From the NCBI GenBank assembly GCA_964390795.1, contig CAYMLQ010000055.1, positions 1 to 22,497 of the forward strand: a stretch of DNA of 22,497 nucleotides, written 5' to 3'. Numbering within the stretch: the stretch's first letter is position 1; the number at the start of each line of letters is the position of its first letter. This stretch comes from CAYMLQ01 sp964390795. Its GTDB lineage: Bacteria; Verrucomicrobiota; Kiritimatiellia; RFP12; UBA1067. The notes beneath the pieces are model-generated. The model was not told the DNA's origin and made no database searches. It saw only the letters and a list, made by a program, of their open reading frames with translations. This document shows positions 14,232 through 20,984 of the stretch, piece after piece. The position numbers were made by a program, and so were the translations under genes.

Positions 14232-15563
14232 TTAGCGGCGGTTCTTCTTGAGGCGGTTCTCCACGTCGATCAGTTTGCGCGTGGCTTGCTGGTGGCGCTC
14301 GTCGGCGCGGTCGGGGATGAGTTCGCAGAGGATCTTCAGCTCGCGGGCGGCGGTTGGCCAGTCGGAGAGGTTGAGGGCGCGGTCCGCACGGAAACTCTGC
14401 TCTTTATGCCGCTTGTCGAGTTCAGTCTCGGCGGACTCGAGGCCTTCGATGATGTCGGTGTAGAAATCAGGCTTGGGGTTGACGGTGTCGAGATAGAAGA
14501 CGGACTCCTGATAGCTGCGGATGGCGTCGGAAATGTTGCCGTACTTGACCTCGCGTTCGTCGAACTTCTTTTTGGCGAGCGACAGCGTCGTGCGGGCAAG
14601 CTCCGTGAGCTTCTCGGCGGAAAACTGGATGGCCCAGATGCCGAGTTCGTTTTTGCTGAAGGTCTCCAGCTTTTCGCGGAGTGCGCGGAAGCTGTCAGGC
14701 TCTGTGCGGTTGGTCACGCGGCAGGTGTGGGCTTTCTTGCCTACGACCGCCGTGAGGATCCATTCGCTGAGTGTGTTGGGGGTGGCCGCGAAGCCGGTGT
14801 AGCTCTTGTCGAGCGCGTAGAAGCCGCTGGTTTCGATGTCGCGGGCCAGTTCGGCGAGCAACGCCGCATCTAAGGATTTCTCTTTGCGCACGTGGCGGTT
14901 CTTGCCGGCGAGGTCGTCGATCTTGACGGCAAGCAGACCGCCCGGGGTGATGGTCATTTCATAGCGGAAGATGTTGTTGGTGGAGGCTTCGACCTTTTCG
15001 TAGTAGAGCAGGAGCGTCTTTTCCTGACCCCCGGCCAGGGGTTTGGCGTCGGACTTGCCCTTGTCGCGGTTGGACGGGTCGAGGATCACCGTGGTGCCGA
15101 CGACGAGAATAAGGATGGCGGCGAGCGTCCAGATGACGGGGCGCAGGAAGTTCTTCTTGGACTGGCCTGCGGAGGACTCGTCCTTGCTGAACCCGAGGTC
15201 GATCACGACGTCGGAGGCTTGGGCGGGCGGCAGGGTGGTGTCGGTGAGCGTGGCAGTCGAGATATCTGACCGCTCCACGCGCAGGACGGTCTGTCCGGCC
15301 TTGACGCGGTCGCCTGGGTGAAGCTGCTGCTGGTCGACGGGAGCGTCGTTGACGAGCGTCTGGTTGGCGCTGGCGAGGTCGGTCAGCCACAACTCGGAGC
15401 CGCGCAACTCAAAGCGGCAGTGGCTGCGCGAGAGCAGCAGATCCGGAATCGCGATGTCACACTGGCTGGAGCGCCCCAGTTTGAGACCCGCGAAGGTGAC
15501 GGTGTAATGGCGGCCCTGGAGCGGGCCTTCGTCGACGATGAGTGTGTGTTGGTAGTTGCTCAT
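14232..15563 (-). CDS. FHA-domain membrane protein
   Basis: A 443-residue protein. Residues 1-97 form a forkhead-associated (phosphothreonine-binding) domain with the conserved GRS (30-32), SRSHC (45-49) and a variant of the S-x-N-G-T...V-N loop, here ASANQTLVND (65-73). A single transmembrane helix (about 141-161, PVIWTLAAILILVVGTTVI) separates the cytoplasmic FHA domain from a large, presumably extracytoplasmic, region. The C-terminal third is helical and TPR-like (SDAIRSYQESVFYLDTVN, ESAETELDKRHKEQ, ADERHQQATRKLIDVENRLKK). It starts 11 bp after the tadC stop with no strong ribosome-binding site, suggesting coupling to tadC. FHA proteins often occur next to Tad/type IV secretion genes, which fits here; the partner kinase is not in view. 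Confidence 0.85.
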   Translation of the reverse strand: MSNYQHTLIVDEGPLQGRHYTVTFAGLKLGRSSQCDIAIPDLLLSRSHCRFELRGSELWLTDLASANQTLVNDAPVDQQQLHPGDRVKAGQTVLRVERSDISTATLTDTTLPPAQASDVVIDLGFSKDESSAGQSKKNFLRPVIWTLAAILILVVGTTVILDPSNRDKGKSDAKPLAGGQEKTLLLYYEKVEASTNNIFRYEMTITPGGLLAVKIDDLAGKNRHVRKEKSLDAALLAELARDIETSGFYALDKSYTGFAATPNTLSEWILTAVVGKKAHTCRVTNRTEPDSFRALREKLETFSKNELGIWAIQFSAEKLTELARTTLSLAKKKFDEREVKYGNISDAIRSYQESVFYLDTVNPKPDFYTDIIEGLESAETELDKRHKEQSFRADRALNLSDWPTAARELKILCELIPDRADERHQQATRKLIDVENRLKKNRR

Positions 15564-15574
15564 AAAGTCGGGTG

Positions 15575-16492
15575 TTAAAAGAGTTGCTCCATGGTCTGGC
15601 GCAGGATGGGGCCAAGGAGGATGATGAAGACGGCGGGGAAAATGCAGAGCATGAGGGGCCCGAGCATTTTCACGGGGGCCTCGTTCGCGAGCTTCTCGGC
15701 GCGGTCGAAGCGGCGGGAGCGCATCTGGTCCGACTGGATGCGCAGGATCGCGCCGATGCTGACGCCGAGCTCGTCGGCCTGGATGAGCGAATGGGCGACG
15801 GAGCGCAGGTCGGCGAGGTCGACCCGCTGCGCCATGTTGCGCAGCGCGACGCGGCGCGGGATGCCGACTTGGATCTCGCGGGTCATGCGGATCAGTTCCT
15901 CGTTGAGCGCGTCAAGCCTGCGGCGTTCGCAGTTGCGCTGGAGCGCGCTCATGAAGTCCATGCCCGCCTCGACCGAGAGCGTGAGCAGGTCGAGCACGAA
16001 GGGCAGCGCGCGCTGGATCGCCGTATGGCGCATCTTAAGCGCGCGGCGCAGCCAGACCAGTGGGAAATAATAGAACAGGACGATACCCAGAATCAGGGAG
16101 ACCGACATGTTCTCCGCGAGCGGCGAGGTGGGACTCAGGGAGGCCGACAGGCGCAAGGTCGCGAACCAGAAGGCGCCGCAGACCACCGGCATCAGGATTT
16201 TGACGGCCACAAACTCTTTGCCGCTGAGAAGGCCTTCGAAGCCGGCAGCCACGAGTTGGCGGTCTGCCGTGTCGCGCGCCTTCTTGAACGCGGGACGCAT
16301 GACGATTCCGTCGAGATTCGGCACGAAGGGCAGGAGCAGGCGGAAAAGCAGGGGCAGCTTGCGCTCCTGCTGGCGTCCGTCCGCGAGGGTGACATAGGTG
16401 ATCTGGCGGGCGATATTCAGGCAATACCATGCGAGACCTGCGGCACTGATGGCCCAAGCCAGCATGGTCAATACGATCAGCGTGTCATTCAT
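15575..16492 (-). CDS. tadC: TadC-like inner-membrane protein (type II secretion F family)
   Basis: Inner-membrane platform protein of a Tad/Flp-type pilus or related secretion machine. Starting at ATG 16490-16492 gives 305 residues beginning MNDTLIVLTMLAWAISAAGL; an in-frame GTG at 16519 would add nine residues and has no better ribosome-binding site, so I chose ATG. Transmembrane segments lie near residues 4-27, 94-115, 129-147 and 278-297. The T2SSF signature region is ALPFVLDLLTLSVEAGMDFMSAL (about 162-184), followed by RREIQVG-like and LIQADELGVSIGAILRIQSDQMRSRRFDRAEK, typical of TadC. No tadB, tadA or pilin gene is adjacent: the upstream neighbour is an exported LamG protein. The FHA and PEGA genes follow closely, probably in the same transcript. 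Confidence 0.85.
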   Translation of the reverse strand: MNDTLIVLTMLAWAISAAGLAWYCLNIARQITYVTLADGRQQERKLPLLFRLLLPFVPNLDGIVMRPAFKKARDTADRQLVAAGFEGLLSGKEFVAVKILMPVVCGAFWFATLRLSASLSPTSPLAENMSVSLILGIVLFYYFPLVWLRRALKMRHTAIQRALPFVLDLLTLSVEAGMDFMSALQRNCERRRLDALNEELIRMTREIQVGIPRRVALRNMAQRVDLADLRSVAHSLIQADELGVSIGAILRIQSDQMRSRRFDRAEKLANEAPVKMLGPLMLCIFPAVFIILLGPILRQTMEQLF

Positions 16493-16596
16493 GGCAAGCG
16501 CGTTCCAGATTCCCAACACGTTCCAAGCATGTTCTTAAAATCCATTATCGTTGTTTCCGGTCGGCTTGTCACGGCAGAAGAGTAAACATGCGAGGC

Positions 16597-18336
16597 CTAG
16601 CGAAGCAGGATCAGTGTGCCCCTAGGCGCCTCGGCGACCTCCAGACGGTGGAAGTCAAACTGCAGGTATCCGTTAAGTATGCCGTCGTAGCGCACTTTGA
16701 TGACATTGTCACCAGTCCTGACGAGTTCCCGCTCGAGCGGCAGCGTGAGGTAGGTGCCGTTCGGGACGGGCGTGTAGCTCTTGAGCACGGTGTTGTTGAA
16801 GTCCACGCTGAAGGCGTGGTTGGTGCCGCCCGGGCCTTGTCCGGTGATGCGTGTGGTATAGGTGAAGAAAAACTTTTTGGCCATTTCGGCCGACAGCGAG
16901 AAGTGAACCATGACGTTGGTGTCGCCCGAGGTGATCGCCCGCTCGAGATGCATCCAGTTCGGGTCTGCCACGAAAAAGTCGTCAGGCGCGCCGCTCTCAA
17001 TGATGAACTCGGCTTGGTTGTTGTCCTCATAACCGACCTGCCACGAGCCGCCCAGTTCCAGCCAGTCGAAGGAGATGTAGGGCGACGGACCAAAGGCATA
17101 GTGGAGACTGAACGTGTTCGTGCCCGTCACCAGCATGTTGGTCGTGACAAGCCAGTAGAGGTCTTTATTGGGCCCTGCCGTCTGGGGCGCATTGGTCGTG
17201 CTGTTGACGATCAGCGACAGACCGGCGGCGGTGCCGTCGGTCGAGGTCTCGACGTGGAAGACGGTGTCAAGCTTCGCTTGCGCCGCCGAGAGCGTCAGCT
17301 TGACAGTTGCGTCGGTGTAGGTGGCCGTCACCGCGCGGCGCATCGTGTGCCACGGGTCGCCGGGGAGATAGTCCGCATCGGTTTCCGACTCGGGCCTCAG
17401 GTCGGTGACCGAGTTGTTGTTGAGACCGATCTGGAAAAGCGGCTGCGGGCTGTTGAGGGCCTCGTTGACCTCGGCGAACGAGAGCGCGCGGTTCCAGACC
17501 GCGAGGTGATTGAGCGCGCCGATGAAGGATTTACGCGCGTTCCCGTTTGCGTAGCCGGTGGTGGACGCTTCGCAGCCGACAATGGTGCCGCCCGTCCCGA
17601 TGGAGTTCGTGATGACTGTCGTGGTGTATTTCCTGTAGGACAGGCCTGCGGTCGGGTGGTATAGGTAGAATTCGACCGTATCGTTGGTGATCGACGACGC
17701 GTCGCCGTCGGTGAGCACGAGCGCCACGTCATACCACACGCCGTTCGTGACGGCCACGTCCATCTGGAGCGTGGCGCGCTGCGTGTAGAGCGTGAGGCGC
17801 GGGTAGGCGTTGCTTTGAACACCGAAGAGCCAGCCGCGGTAGGCGTTCCACTCCAGCGCGTTGTTGTAGAGCCAGCTCATCTTCTCGAGTTCGGTGGGAT
17901 AGCCGTCCCAGCGGAAGCGGGTCACCAGCGTGGCCGAGCCCGCCAGCCCCAGGTTAGAGACCAGGAAGGTGTCCGGCCAGCAGTTGCTGTTTGCAGGATC
18001 GACGGCGGTTTGGAAGAGGAGCGATTTGCCGCCATACTCCTGCCCGCCCGCGGGTCGGAAGGCAGCGCTGTTCGTCCAGCGCGGCCCGCCCGAAAATCCG
18101 CGGATCGCGGTGGCGTGCTTGCCGCCCGCTCCTTTGACTGCGGCGGTGCCCCAGTCGCGCTGGTCTCGGATCTCGTCAAGGTCGGCCATCGTGTCGGTAT
18201 CGGCATCATAGTCAAAGTGCCACCAGGCGGCGGTGGTGTCGTACACGCCGGCGGTCGCGCGGACGGGAACGCCCGCCAAACCGGCAGTAAATAGAACCAG
18301 ACTGACCGAACTGAGCCAGCGAGCAACCTTCTTCAT
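16597..18336 (-). CDS. Exported LamG-type protein with two tandem beta-sandwich domains and GTLILLR tail
   Basis: A 579-residue protein with a signal peptide (MKKVARWLSSVSLVLFTAGLAGVPVRATA) and GGGAGG 7 bp before the ATG. Residues about 60-300 are a LamG/concanavalin A-like lectin fold: TLVTRFRWDGYP, YRGWLFGVQSNAYPRLTLY, VTNGVWYDVALVLTDG, SFIGALNHLAVWNRALSFAEVNEAL. Two related domains follow, starting near residue 302 (IGLNNNSVTDL) and 431 (VGYEDNNQAEF). Both share the pattern opening-loop, DYLPGDPWHTMRRAVT / DFFVADPNWMHLERAIT, then FHVETS / FFFTYTTRI, TGTNTFSLHY / TGDNVIKVRY and a closing ISFDWLEL / LQFDFHRLEV strand. They resemble the third domain of polysaccharide lyase family 4, usually a carbohydrate-binding sandwich. 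No catalytic domain is evident, so binding or a structural role is inferred. The protein ends EVAEAPRGTLILLR. Confidence 0.85.
   Translation of the reverse strand: MKKVARWLSSVSLVLFTAGLAGVPVRATAGVYDTTAAWWHFDYDADTDTMADLDEIRDQRDWGTAAVKGAGGKHATAIRGFSGGPRWTNSAAFRPAGGQEYGGKSLLFQTAVDPANSNCWPDTFLVSNLGLAGSATLVTRFRWDGYPTELEKMSWLYNNALEWNAYRGWLFGVQSNAYPRLTLYTQRATLQMDVAVTNGVWYDVALVLTDGDASSITNDTVEFYLYHPTAGLSYRKYTTTVITNSIGTGGTIVGCEASTTGYANGNARKSFIGALNHLAVWNRALSFAEVNEALNSPQPLFQIGLNNNSVTDLRPESETDADYLPGDPWHTMRRAVTATYTDATVKLTLSAAQAKLDTVFHVETSTDGTAAGLSLIVNSTTNAPQTAGPNKDLYWLVTTNMLVTGTNTFSLHYAFGPSPYISFDWLELGGSWQVGYEDNNQAEFIIESGAPDDFFVADPNWMHLERAITSGDTNVMVHFSLSAEMAKKFFFTYTTRITGQGPGGTNHAFSVDFNNTVLKSYTPVPNGTYLTLPLERELVRTGDNVIKVRYDGILNGYLQFDFHRLEVAEAPRGTLILLR
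16600..16620 (-). other. C-terminal GTLILLR tail, candidate sorting signal (copy 2)
   Basis: The last seven codons of the LamG protein encode GTLILLR directly before TAG. The preceding residues HRLEVAEAP end the second beta-sandwich domain, so the tail is outside the fold. It matches the tail of the unrelated giant repeat protein at 4362-4382 in six of seven residues, with a conservative R/K change in the last. Confidence 0.5.
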
Positions 18337-18366
18337 TCCGGAACCTCCCTGTCAGACGTACGAGTG

Positions 18367-18388
18367 TTGACGTGTAAACTTTAAAGCA
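18367..18388 (-). promoter_or_regulatory. Upstream motif shared with the giant repeat gene (copy 2)
   Basis: Lies 30 bp before the LamG start, in an AT-rich part of the 137 bp spacer 18337-18473. Read on the minus strand it contains CTTTAAAGTTT, then ACACGTCAA. It aligns with the element at 10256-10278 with one gap. The same spacer has GATAATATAT just upstream on the minus strand, a possible -10-like stretch. The regulator is unknown. Confidence 0.35.
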
Positions 18389-18473
18389 ATGGGCATATAT
18401 TATCAGAAAAGGTGATGCGTACGCAGCTAGAATTTGCAGAACCCGTGGCCCAGAACCCCGCCACCCACCACCC

Positions 18474-18941
18474 CTATTTCTCGGCCGCCTCAGCAAGGGC
18501 CACTTTGAGGATGCCGGGAAGGACGGCGGCGACTTCAGGGGAGAGCTCCAGCCCCGGCTCCAGCGTTGCGGGCTGGACGCCCAGCACGATCACGCGCTGC
18601 GGCGCGCAGCCGAGACGCTCGGCCATGTGCAGGCTGTCCGCCAGGCCGAACTCGTGCAGCGACAGCGAGCCTTCCTGCTCGATCAGATCGCGGGCCTCGC
18701 AGCGGTATACAGTGCCCGGCGGCCCGTCGCCCGACGCCGCATCAATGACGATGACCTTGGTGCGCCCTTCGAGATGGTCGACCAGGTCGGCTCCGGACGT
18801 TCCGCCATCGAGGACTTCCACGCCTGGCGGCAGCTCCCGTTCGGCCAGGCAGCGCACTGCGTGAATGCCGATGCCTTCGTCACTCAGCAGCAGGTTGCCG
18901 ATCCCTAAGATCAGCACGCTGGCTCTAGATTCGTCAGTCAT
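18474..18941 (-). CDS. [NiFe]-hydrogenase maturation protease (HyaD/HybD/HupD family)
   Basis: A 155-residue protein, the usual size for this endopeptidase family, which removes the C-terminal peptide of the large subunit after nickel insertion. The opening ILGIGNLLLSDEGIGIHAV is the family signature. The nickel-sensing ligands known in the E. coli protease HybD (Glu16, Asp62, His93) correspond here to Glu22, Asp67 (VIVIDAASGD) and His96 (SLHEFGL). The DGGTSGADL segment (45-53) is also typical. GGAG lies 7 bp before the ATG. Its presumed substrate, the large subunit at 20985, is on the same strand but separated by an exported protein gene, a terminator and a fold-back repeat, so it must be transcribed from its own promoter or by read-through. 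Confidence 0.93.
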   Translation of the reverse strand: MTDESRASVLILGIGNLLLSDEGIGIHAVRCLAERELPPGVEVLDGGTSGADLVDHLEGRTKVIVIDAASGDGPPGTVYRCEARDLIEQEGSLSLHEFGLADSLHMAERLGCAPQRVIVLGVQPATLEPGLELSPEVAAVLPGILKVALAEAAEK

Positions 18942-19007
18942 ATCGATACTCCAATAGGTAGTGTAGCACGTTGGCCCGCCTCAGAGGTAGGCCCAAAAAT
19001 GCGATTA

Positions 19008-19250
19008 GCGAAATCGGTTGATGGCCGGGGGTGTTCGAGGAGAGCGCGTTGCGGGTGAATCTACGTCGCAAGATTGGGAGCGGGGACACTCCTGTCCCCG
19101 AAATGCAGGCCAAGCGTCGATCCGCAGGCGGTCGTCTCGTCGCATCCTGCGGCTAGGTGTTGCACACCCTTTCACAACGGGGACAGGAGTGTCCCCGCTC
19201 CCAGCGCTACGCGCGTTCCTCGCACCCCGGCCACCAACCGATTGCGCGAA
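19008..19250. repeat. Fold-back (MITE/REP-like) element with nested hairpins
   Basis: A perfect 26 bp inverted repeat has arms at 19075-19100 and 19178-19203. Each arm is itself a hairpin: CGGGGACA and TGTCCCCG around a 4-base loop (19081-19100 and 19178-19197). Outside these arms the symmetry continues imperfectly: AATCGGTTGATGGCCGGGG (from 19012) against the reverse complement of the segment ending about 19244 (AATCGGTTGGTGGCCGGGG), then GAGG...GCGCGT...GCG on both sides. The left arm carries about 20 extra bases. The centre holds a further stem, CCGCAGG (19122-19128) with CCTGCGG (19146-19152). This nested structure fits a non-autonomous mobile palindromic element. No transposase or target duplication is visible. 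Confidence 0.7.
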
Positions 19251-19284
19251 AAAGCCGGCGATCCGTCCATGACGGACCGCCGGC
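19249..19284 (-). terminator. Rho-independent terminator of the SUMF-like gene
   Basis: A 14 bp stem with one mismatch (19254-19267 with 19271-19284, arms GCCGGCGATCCGTC and GACGGACCGCCGGC) and a 3-base loop. On the minus strand it is followed at once by five T (19253-19249). It lies 16 bp after the stop at 19301. It should separate the hydrogenase/SUMF transcript from the protease gene. Confidence 0.8.
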
Positions 19285-19300
19285 AGACCTCGCAACCCTC

Positions 19301-20950
19301 TTAGTATTTACGGGTTACAGGCATCTCATCTGTCATGCCGTTACACGTTGCACGCACGCGGCTGGGAACATATCTGGAGGAGCGCGTGACGCGCAATTCC
19401 CATTTGCCGTCAGACTTGACGACGCACGAGCCCACTTTCACGCCCGCCTGATCGGTCACCAGAACCGTCTTGCCGGCAGGGCCTGTGCCGCGAACCCTCA
19501 GTTCGCGGTTGCCACTTTCCCACACGGCGGACGTCATGTCCAAGACCGCTCCCGCAACAGGCTTGTAGGTGGCGGTCACGGTGGCGGCACTGTTCGCCAT
19601 GGTCAACGTGGTCGATGAGGCGGTCACGTTGGCGATGAGCGCGGTCGTGCCGGTCCACCGGTCGAAGACCATGCCCGCCGGCGCGGCGTCCGCCTGGATC
19701 GGCACAACCGTGCCGAAGCGATAGGAGCCGTCGCCGCTGCCGCTGCCCACGGTCAACGCGTAGAAGACCGGACGCACCGTGATCGTCACCGACACGGTAT
19801 TGCCGTCGGCCTTGCCGTCGCTGGGACGGTAGCTGAAGCCGTCGGTACCCGTGAAGGTGCCGGTCGGCACATAGGTGAACGCGCCGTTCACGAGGAGCGT
19901 CAGCGTGCCGTTAGCCGGTCCTGCCACTCGCACCACCGTCAGCGCGTCGCCGTCGGGGTCGGTGTCGTTGGCCAGTACGCCCGGTACGGACACCGTCAGC
20001 GTGGCGGCTTCGTTCACGGCGTAGCTATCGGCCACGGCAACGGGCGTGCGGTTGGGCTGTGACCCCGCCGCGGCGATGCGGAAGCCCACGAACTCGTTCT
20101 CGTCGGAGGGTGGCTGGCTGTCCCGGTACGTGGTGTGGAGCAGGAACGGGTAGTCGTCGTAAGAGCCGCCCCGCAGGCCGCGGTCGCCGTAGACGTCCGT
20201 CTCGTTCCACTCCCACAGGTTGCCGGCCTGGTCGAGCGTGCCGTAGTAGCCCTGGGTCGCCGGGTAGGCGCCCGCCGCGGTCGCGGCATTCACAACCCGG
20301 CCGTAGTTGGCCGCATTGTCGCTGCCCGAGGGTGCGGACGCGAGGGGCGGGGTGTCGCTGCGGGTCGGATACCCCCAGTACCACGCCTCGGCTCCGCCCT
20401 GATAGTAGGCGGCCTTGTACCACTCGTCCTCGTTCGGCAGGAACACCTTCGCGTCCGGAGCGCGGGCGCTGACGCTCGTCGGCCCGCTGAAGGTGTACGC
20501 GCCAGTCTCGGTGGAGGCTGCGCCCGCCGCGCCGCTCGGCTGCCCATTGTGCAGCCAGTTGGCGAAACGCAGGGCGTCGTACCAGCTGACCCAGGCGACC
20601 GAGCGCGTCCCGTCCGCCGCCGCGTAAACGTAGCTGCCTGGGCTGCCTGAGCGCGTGATTCCCATGTTGGGGTTGTAGAGTCCGCGCGTGTCGGTGGCTG
20701 CGACGGCGTTCAGAAACGCCGTGTAGTCGGCTCGCGTGACCTCGTTGATCCCGATCCGGTAGGCATAGTCCACCGCGCCGAATCCCGTCGCCACATCGCT
20801 GGCGTTACCCGCGTCGCCCACGGGCGCTAGCGCAGGCATGGCGGCCCACGCGACGCCCGCCACCGCGGCCAGCAGCGCCGTCATCCCCAGGGCCAGCAGC
20901 GTGCTCGACCCGCACCGGCTCTTCATCATTCGTTTAGTTTCACAGTTCAT
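19301..20950 (-). CDS. Exported SUMF/FGE-like protein fused to Ig-like domains
   Basis: A 549-residue protein with an N-terminal signal sequence (hydrophobic LLALGMTALLAAVAGVAWA, cleavage about residue 36) and AAGGA 8 bp before the ATG. Residues about 40-300 are a formylglycine-generating-enzyme/sulfatase-modifying-factor fold: YAYRIGINEVTRADYTAFLNAV, SVAWVSWYDALRFANWL, FLPNEDEWYKAAYY, GNLWEWNETDV, LRGGSYDDYPFLLHTTYRD, VGFRIA. The catalytic cysteine expected after the RGGS motif is absent, so formylglycine formation is unlikely. About 303-395 is a cadherin/Ig-like domain (NEAATLTVSVPGVLANDTDPDGDALTV), about 396-465 a bacterial repeat domain (GDGSYRFGTVVPIQA...FDRWTG), and about 466-549 an unrecognised beta domain. 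The gene starts 34 bp after the hydrogenase large subunit and ends in a terminator. It lacks the GTLILL tail. A binding or structural surface role is inferred. Confidence 0.85.
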   Translation of the reverse strand: MNCETKRMMKSRCGSSTLLALGMTALLAAVAGVAWAAMPALAPVGDAGNASDVATGFGAVDYAYRIGINEVTRADYTAFLNAVAATDTRGLYNPNMGITRSGSPGSYVYAAADGTRSVAWVSWYDALRFANWLHNGQPSGAAGAASTETGAYTFSGPTSVSARAPDAKVFLPNEDEWYKAAYYQGGAEAWYWGYPTRSDTPPLASAPSGSDNAANYGRVVNAATAAGAYPATQGYYGTLDQAGNLWEWNETDVYGDRGLRGGSYDDYPFLLHTTYRDSQPPSDENEFVGFRIAAAGSQPNRTPVAVADSYAVNEAATLTVSVPGVLANDTDPDGDALTVVRVAGPANGTLTLLVNGAFTYVPTGTFTGTDGFSYRPSDGKADGNTVSVTITVRPVFYALTVGSGSGDGSYRFGTVVPIQADAAPAGMVFDRWTGTTALIANVTASSTTLTMANSAATVTATYKPVAGAVLDMTSAVWESGNRELRVRGTGPAGKTVLVTDQAGVKVGSCVVKSDGKWELRVTRSSRYVPSRVRATCNGMTDEMPVTRKY

Positions 20951-20984
20951 GGTTGTTATCCTTGTGTTGAGATCTCAGCTGTAT

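Larger units (their letters stand above)
18942..19300. other. 359 bp non-coding spacer
   Basis: No credible gene. It contains, from right to left, the terminator of the SUMF-like gene (19249-19284), the long fold-back repeat (about 19008-19250) and a short leader with the ribosome-binding site of the protease gene (GGAG, 18949-18952 on the minus strand). I see no convincing promoter for the protease in 18942-19007. Confidence 0.7.

Noticed and set aside
16527..16591. 7 bp inverted repeat GCATGTT / AACATGC between the LamG and tadC genes as a terminator
   Set aside because: The 51-base loop, short stem and lack of a following T run make a terminator unlikely; 7 bp inverted repeats are expected by chance.
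18366..18410. Plus-strand TTGACG with a downstream TATATT in the 18337-18473 spacer as a promoter
   Set aside because: The spacing is about 23 bp, too long, and there is no plausible plus-strand gene downstream.
19018..19295. Short frames on both strands in the spacer (84 and 96 codons)
   Set aside because: They run through the fold-back repeat and are translations of its hairpins (e.g. GDTPVP, ERGHSCPR), with no ribosome-binding site or domain.
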